Shown here one piece after another: positions 59,243-64,000 of a stretch of 64,000 bases of DNA. Every line of letters begins with the position of its first letter. The stretch's first letter is position 1. Both the position numbers and the translations under genes were made by a program. This DNA is from an uncultured Pseudomonadales bacterium. GTDB lineage: Bacteria; Pseudomonadota; Gammaproteobacteria; Pseudomonadales; Azotimanducaceae. The notes beneath the pieces were generated by a model. That model was not told the origin of the DNA. It did no database searches and saw only the letters and a list, made by a program, of their open reading frames with translations. The stretch covers positions 2,030,132 through 2,094,131 of the forward strand of contig OY282519.1 of the NCBI GenBank assembly GCA_958296405.1, given 5' to 3'.

Positions 59243-62092
59243 ATGACACGCGCGACTTGGGAACGGAACAAACTCAGCATCGCCGTGACCGCCGCGTTGG
59301 CCAGCGCTTCGGGAGCGTATGCGGCTGGCGAGATCGAAGAGATCATCGTCACCGCCACCAAGCGAGCCGCGAGCATGCAGGACGTCGCCGTCGCTGTGCA
59401 GGCGATTACGGGCGATGGCTTGCGGGAACAAGGCATCGAGACTTTCGACAAGTATGTGGATTACCTGCCCAACGTCGTTGGCGCCGGCAACGGCCCCGGC
59501 AAGAAGGAGCTTTACATCCGCGGCAGCGCGACGGAGCAAACCAGCGTCACCATTAGCTCCGCGCAGGGGTCGGCGCCTGGCGTCGCCCTGTACTTGGACG
59601 AACAGCCAGTGTCGTTCGGCGGCCGCAACTTAGACGTCTATGGGGCAGACTTGGAGCGCATTGAGGTGTTGGCGGGCCCCCAAGGCACCCTGTTCGGCGC
59701 CAGCTCGCAGTCCGGCAACCTGCGGCTCATCACCAACAAGCCGCGCCAGGGCGAGTTCGGCGCCGGCTTCAAGGCCACCTACAGCATGACGCGCGACGGT
59801 GCGGACAGCAGCGGCGTGGATGGCTACGTCAACGTCCCGCTCACGGAGTCGCTTGCCATCCGCGCGGTGGTGTACAGCGATACGCAAGGCGGCTGGATCG
59901 ACAACGTGCCGGCCACCTTCACGCCGAGCGGCGTCGTGGTGGACCGCAACAACGCCGCCGGCTTTGGCCCCAACCTCATCGGGGCAGACTCCATCGCCAG
60001 CGCCCGCAATGACGCCATCGTGCAGGATGATTGGAACGAAGCCTCCTACCGCGGCACGCGGCTTAGCGCTGCCTACGACATCAATTTGGATTGGGAGGTG
60101 CTCGTCCAGCACACGGCGCAAACGTTGGAAGCCGAGGGGGCGTTCATCATCGATCCGAGCTTGGATGGAGACCACTCCATCGGCAACTTCTCGCCAGACT
60201 ACAACCGCGATGAGTTCGGCTTGACGACGTGGACGTTGAGCGGGCGGCTGTGGGGGTTGGACGTCATCTACACCGGCGGCCATTTGAGCCGCGAAGTGGA
60301 TAGCGTCATCGACTACACCCACTACAACAACGGCGGTGGGTACATCACTTATTACCTGTGCAGTGGCAACCTCTACGATTCGACGGATCCGAATAACTGC
60401 TACGACCCGACCAAGCAGTACACGGAAGACACGGAAAACACCCGCACGACGCATGAGTTCCGCTTCACTACAGATCCGACGAACCGCTGGCACGTTCTCG
60501 CCGGGGTGTACATCAACGACGCCGAGACGAACCACATTGGAGACTTCCAGTACGCCGCCTCCAATCCTGCCTTCGCCGAGCACATCAACAGCTACTACAA
60601 CAACAATTCCGGCGATGGTTTCTTGCTCGGCAACGCTAGCTTGCCCACTCGCGGGGTCAATGCCTCAGGGCCGCGTTCACCCTTCACGACGTTCTTCAAC
60701 GACTTCACGCGTGAGGTGGAGGAGCTGGCATTCTTTGGCGAGTTCTCCTTTGACTTGACCGATGATTGGAACATCGCGTTGAGCGCTCGTCGGTACGACT
60801 TGACGTCGACCCTTGCCGGCGCTGCGAACTTCTCATTCGGCTGCCGCTATGGCATCGGCTCAAACGCCCAAGAGACGGCGGACGGGCGCTGCAACGGCAC
60901 AGACTTCAGCAACGACGTCACCGAACGGCTGCGCACCTTGGGTCGGTACGGCGCCAGCGGCGACGACAGCATCATCCTGAACGCGCGCAGCCCGAATGGC
61001 GAGGACGGTTCACCGCGGGATTTATTCCGTGGCGGCGGCAGCAATCAAGCGACCTTGGACGCCATCAAGAATGGCTACCTCGACATCGGCAGCTTGGAAA
61101 GCGATGGCTCCATCAACGAGGAGGACACCATCTTTCGCGCCACCGTCAGTTGGCAGGCCACCAACGACCTGATGTTGTTTGCCGGCTTTGCCGAGGGATA
61201 CCGCCCGGCGACCCAGAACCGGAACGCGGGGCAACTCTCCACCAACCAATCCGGCGTGTTCGAGAACTACGTTGTGCCGGCTGCGGCATTGACGGATCAC
61301 CTCAGCAGCTATGAAGTCGGCCTCAAAGGCGATTTCTTGGGCTTGCGCGTGAATGCCACGCTGTACCGGTCGGACATCGAGGATCTGCAGGTGTCGCGCT
61401 TCGACCCGTCGAACGTCGCGTTCCTGTTTTTCATTGAGAATGTCGGCGACGCGGAAGTGAGCGGCTTGGATGCGGATTTCACATGGGCTCCCACCGAACG
61501 CTTGACCATCACCGGCGCCGTGACGCTGCTCGACACCGAGCTCACGCGCATCAATGCCCAACTCAACGGCATCGCGGTGCCGACCGGCTCGGAAATGCCG
61601 CTGGCACCGGGCTTCTCCGGCAACATCCGCGTGAATTATCAGTTTCCGTTGGATGCGCTGCAGGCGGATGCATTCCTCAACGCCGCTTTGAACTACCGGG
61701 GCGAGAGCGTGTCCGGCATCGTCGGCAGCGCCGAGTTCATGGATGACACGCTGTTCCGTCAAACCGGCAGCGTTTCCGGCTTGAAGCGCCAAGACGAGGG
61801 CGGCACCTATGGCACGGTGTCAATCCCGGTGGCTGGCCCCGGCGTGGGAGATCCCAACGACGTGAGCGGCGAACTCAGGCTGCCGACGAACTCACGCTTC
61901 ATCAACCCGGCTGCCACCACGCTGACGCTATCCTTCGGCATCATCAAGGACGGCTGGCGCGGCGAGTTCTTCGTCGACAACGCCAACAACGAAGAAGCGC
62001 CGATCATGCAAATCGCCGGCCACTACACACCCTATGTGACGCACCAGCGGCCGCGCACCATTGGACTGCGCCTCACCTACGATTTCCCGTAG
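59243..62092 (+). CDS. TonB-dependent outer-membrane receptor
   Basis: This 949-aa receptor starts MTRATWERNKLSIAVTAALA, with a signal peptide cleaved after SGAYA near residue 28. A TonB box, EEIIVTATKR, is close behind at about 31-40, followed by the plug domain (VAVQAITGDGLREQGIETF, LYIRGSATEQTSVTI) and a long beta-barrel ending in RTIGLRLTYDFP with terminal aromatic. The length and plug pattern fit the CirA/FecA-like and nutrient receptors of Proteobacteria that take up siderophores, glycans or vitamins; the ligand is unknown. GGGAGAA precedes the ATG. A TPR-sulfotransferase gene follows 51 bases downstream. Confidence 0.93.
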   Translation: MTRATWERNKLSIAVTAALASASGAYAAGEIEEIIVTATKRAASMQDVAVAVQAITGDGLREQGIETFDKYVDYLPNVVGAGNGPGKKELYIRGSATEQTSVTISSAQGSAPGVALYLDEQPVSFGGRNLDVYGADLERIEVLAGPQGTLFGASSQSGNLRLITNKPRQGEFGAGFKATYSMTRDGADSSGVDGYVNVPLTESLAIRAVVYSDTQGGWIDNVPATFTPSGVVVDRNNAAGFGPNLIGADSIASARNDAIVQDDWNEASYRGTRLSAAYDINLDWEVLVQHTAQTLEAEGAFIIDPSLDGDHSIGNFSPDYNRDEFGLTTWTLSGRLWGLDVIYTGGHLSREVDSVIDYTHYNNGGGYITYYLCSGNLYDSTDPNNCYDPTKQYTEDTENTRTTHEFRFTTDPTNRWHVLAGVYINDAETNHIGDFQYAASNPAFAEHINSYYNNNSGDGFLLGNASLPTRGVNASGPRSPFTTFFNDFTREVEELAFFGEFSFDLTDDWNIALSARRYDLTSTLAGAANFSFGCRYGIGSNAQETADGRCNGTDFSNDVTERLRTLGRYGASGDDSIILNARSPNGEDGSPRDLFRGGGSNQATLDAIKNGYLDIGSLESDGSINEEDTIFRATVSWQATNDLMLFAGFAEGYRPATQNRNAGQLSTNQSGVFENYVVPAAALTDHLSSYEVGLKGDFLGLRVNATLYRSDIEDLQVSRFDPSNVAFLFFIENVGDAEVSGLDADFTWAPTERLTITGAVTLLDTELTRINAQLNGIAVPTGSEMPLAPGFSGNIRVNYQFPLDALQADAFLNAALNYRGESVSGIVGSAEFMDDTLFRQTGSVSGLKRQDEGGTYGTVSIPVAGPGVGDPNDVSGELRLPTNSRFINPAATTLTLSFGIIKDGWRGEFFVDNANNEEAPIMQIAGHYTPYVTHQRPRTIGLRLTYDFP

Positions 62093-62143
62093 GCGCTTGC
62101 GTTCGGGCAGCGGCTTGCTGAAGGCGCTGCCGGGGCTGGGCTA

Positions 62144-64000
62144 GTGCCAGAGCGGGGCTCGCAAGACGCGTTGCTTGCGGCGCAACGGGAGCTTGCGGCA
62201 GGGAGACCGGCGCGTGCGGAGCGTGCGCTGGTCGCCTTGCTCGAAGCCGAGCCAGACAACGACGAGGCGCGGTACGCCTTTGCGGTGGCGTTGCGGCACG
62301 GCCAAAAATGGCAGGCGGCACTCAACGCCCTCGCAGAGATTCTCAAACGCCGGCCGGGCTTCGGCAGGGCGCTGCAGGAGGTGGGGTACAACCACATCGC
62401 CCGGCGCGACTTCGTCGCGGCACGGGCAGCGTTTGAGGAGGCGGTGGCGGCGGATCCGTCCCTCATCAATGGCTGGAAATGCCTCGTCAAGCTGTACGAG
62501 GACGATGCGCCCGACGCCGCAGCGCGTGGCAAACTTGCGGCGGCCCGTGAGCGGGCGGCTTGGCTCGGTGGCCTGCCGGCGGAGCTGCTCACCGTCATCA
62601 GCTACCTCTCCGAGGACCGGCTCGCCGACGCCGAGCGGCTGTGCAAGCACTTTCTGCGCACCAACCAGACCCATGTGGAAGGCATGCGCCTGCTGGCCGA
62701 GGTGGCGACGCGCAACAAGGCCCTCGGCGAGGCGGAGTTCCTGCTGGAGAGCTGCGTCGAGTTCGAGCCGCGACACCGGGAAGCGCGCATCCAATACGCG
62801 AGCGTGTTGTTGCAGGCGCAGAAGTTCGCCAAGGCGCGCGACCAAGCCGGGCAGCTGCTCCAGGAAACGCCCGAAGATGTCGGGATCGTTCGTTCCGTCT
62901 ACGCCGCCGCCTTGGGCGGCGTGGGCAACACCGCGGCGGCCATTGAACACTATGAGCGGTTGATGGCGGCGCATCCAGACAGCCATCTGCATCCGATCGC
63001 GCTCGCCCATGTGTACAAGGCCCAAGGCGACATCGACCGTGCGGTGGCGCTCTACCAGCAGGCGTACCGCGTCAAGCGAGACCACGGCGACGCCTATTGG
63101 AGCCTCGCCAACACGAAGTCCCACACGTTTTCGGACGCCGAGATCGATGCGATGGTCGCGCTGGAAGTGACGCCGACCACAGCGGCGGAGGATCGCATCC
63201 ACATCTGTTTCGCCTTGGGCGCGGCTTTTGAGAGCCGCCAGGATTACGAGCGCGCGTTTGGCTACTACCGCAAGGGCAATGCGCTGCGGCAGGCGGATGC
63301 CGGACACAGCCCCGAACACCTTCAGGTGCGCATCGACAGCCAGATTGAGGTGTGTGGGGAGGCGTTGTTCGGCGCCAAGGCTGGCTTGGGTTGCGATGCG
63401 CCAGATCCGATCTTCATCGTTGGCCTGCCGCGCGCGGGATCGACCCTCATCGAGCAGATTCTCGCCTCGCACTCGCAGGTGGACGGCACGATGGAGCTGC
63501 ACAACATCCTCAATCTGGCGAAGCGGCTGCGTGGCCGCGACGCGCCCGGGGAGCCGCCGCGCTATCCGAAGCTCCTCGCGGAACTGGAGGATGGCTACTT
63601 CCGCCGCTTCGGCGAGCAATTCATCGAGGAGACGCGCGCCTACCGCGGCGGCGCGCCCTTCTTCATCGACAAGATGCCGAACAACTTCTTCCACATTGGC
63701 CTCATCCGGTTGATTCTGCCGAACGCGAAAGTCATCGACGCGCGCCGCCATCCCATGGATTGCTGCGTCAGCGGCTTCAAGCAGCTCTTTGGCGAAGGGC
63801 AGGAGTTCTCTTATGGGTTGCGCGAAGTCGGCAACTATTACCGCCAGTATGTGAGGTTGATGGACCACTGGGATGCCGTGCTCCCCGGTTTCGTGTTGCG
63901 GGTGCTGCACGAGGACGTGGTGGCAGACCTTGAAGGCCAAGTGCGGCGCATTCTGGACTTCTGTGGTTTGCCATTCGAGCCGGCCTGCGTGGCATACCAC
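62144..64000 (+). CDS. TPR-sulfotransferase fusion protein (partial at right edge)
   Basis: From GTG at 62144 an open frame of 619 codons runs off the window. Residues ~1-370 are TPR-like helical repeats (for example FGRALQEVGYNHIARRDFVAAR and AIEHYERLMAAHPDSHLHPIAL). A sulfotransferase domain starts near 420 with PIFIVGLPRAGSTLIEQILA, the PAPS 5'-phosphosulfate-binding loop, followed by PFFIDKMPNNFFHIG and VIDARRHPMDCCVSGFKQLF, the 3'-phosphate-binding segment. The architecture matches bacterial TPR-sulfotransferases, whose acceptors are mostly unknown. It is 51 bases after the TonB receptor on the same strand. The longer reading on the opposite strand is a shadow. Confidence 0.88.
   Translation, partial: MPERGSQDALLAAQRELAAGRPARAERALVALLEAEPDNDEARYAFAVALRHGQKWQAALNALAEILKRRPGFGRALQEVGYNHIARRDFVAARAAFEEAVAADPSLINGWKCLVKLYEDDAPDAAARGKLAAARERAAWLGGLPAELLTVISYLSEDRLADAERLCKHFLRTNQTHVEGMRLLAEVATRNKALGEAEFLLESCVEFEPRHREARIQYASVLLQAQKFAKARDQAGQLLQETPEDVGIVRSVYAAALGGVGNTAAAIEHYERLMAAHPDSHLHPIALAHVYKAQGDIDRAVALYQQAYRVKRDHGDAYWSLANTKSHTFSDAEIDAMVALEVTPTTAAEDRIHICFALGAAFESRQDYERAFGYYRKGNALRQADAGHSPEHLQVRIDSQIEVCGEALFGAKAGLGCDAPDPIFIVGLPRAGSTLIEQILASHSQVDGTMELHNILNLAKRLRGRDAPGEPPRYPKLLAELEDGYFRRFGEQFIEETRAYRGGAPFFIDKMPNNFFHIGLIRLILPNAKVIDARRHPMDCCVSGFKQLFGEGQEFSYGLREVGNYYRQYVRLMDHWDAVLPGFVLRVLHEDVVADLEGQVRRILDFCGLPFEPACVAYH

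Noticed and set aside
62141-64000. A 619-codon minus-strand open frame at the right edge
   Set aside because: The plus-strand frame from GTG 62144 encodes TPR repeats and a sulfotransferase with a PAPS loop, so the minus frame is a shadow.

Overview
The window reads as chromosome of a GC-rich Gammaproteobacterium. Supporting signs are the convergent lexA/topA pair, a PepN of enterobacterial length, a Slt70-type lytic transglycosylase, TonB-dependent transport and a dimeric-type dUTPase. The sulfatase, the TPR-sulfotransferase, a phytanoyl-CoA dioxygenase-like enzyme, a fused class III CoA-transferase and paired acyl-CoA dehydrogenases fit a marine or host-associated heterotroph, but that lifestyle is inference. 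Genes are tightly packed, many overlap by 1-4 bases, and GTG and TTG starts are common.

Left part (1-24 kb). A minus-strand operon holds two VOC-fold proteins, a MoxR/NorQ-type ATPase and a NorD/CbbO-like partner that runs off the left edge. A G-rich tandem repeat separates it from an esterase-like hydrolase and an MFS transporter. A minus-strand group at 7.2-10.6 kb contains an NHLP-type RiPP precursor (99 aa, GG cleavage site, 18-residue putative core), an unrecognised 345-aa protein, a small class II terpene-cyclase-like protein with a DxDD motif and a polyprenyl diphosphate synthase. This is the most unusual part of the window. It is followed by paired acyl-CoA dehydrogenases, dUTPase, a DUF1611/DgcN-like protein, an O-methyltransferase, methylmalonyl-CoA epimerase, pepN, xdhC with a mocA-like gene, an IS5-ended non-autonomous element, nadK and a propionyl-CoA-carboxylase-type beta subunit.

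Middle part (24-51 kb). This is mostly conserved housekeeping: lexA with a clear SOS box, topA, a universal stress protein, slt, tatD, a glutaredoxin-like protein, a C39-like peptidase, a GNAT acetyltransferase, an S9 peptidase, ddl and xthA. Accessory metabolism is interspersed: a PhyH-like dioxygenase, a lipoprotein hydrolase, methyltransferases, a sulfatase, a CoA-transferase, an AGCS symporter, an AAA ATPase, a sucrase/ferredoxin-like protein and a decarboxylating dehydrogenase.

Right part (51-64 kb). A decayed IS5 element abuts an ADP-ribosylglycohydrolase-family gene. Next come two overlapping AAA/STAND-type ATPase genes, one with a winged helix and a TPR array, preceded by an inverted-repeat operator candidate. 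A tRNA-Leu(CAA) gene closes this block, which looks like a small accessory (possibly defence) island. Beyond it lie an LLM-class flavin oxidoreductase, a TonB-dependent receptor and a TPR-sulfotransferase cut by the right edge.
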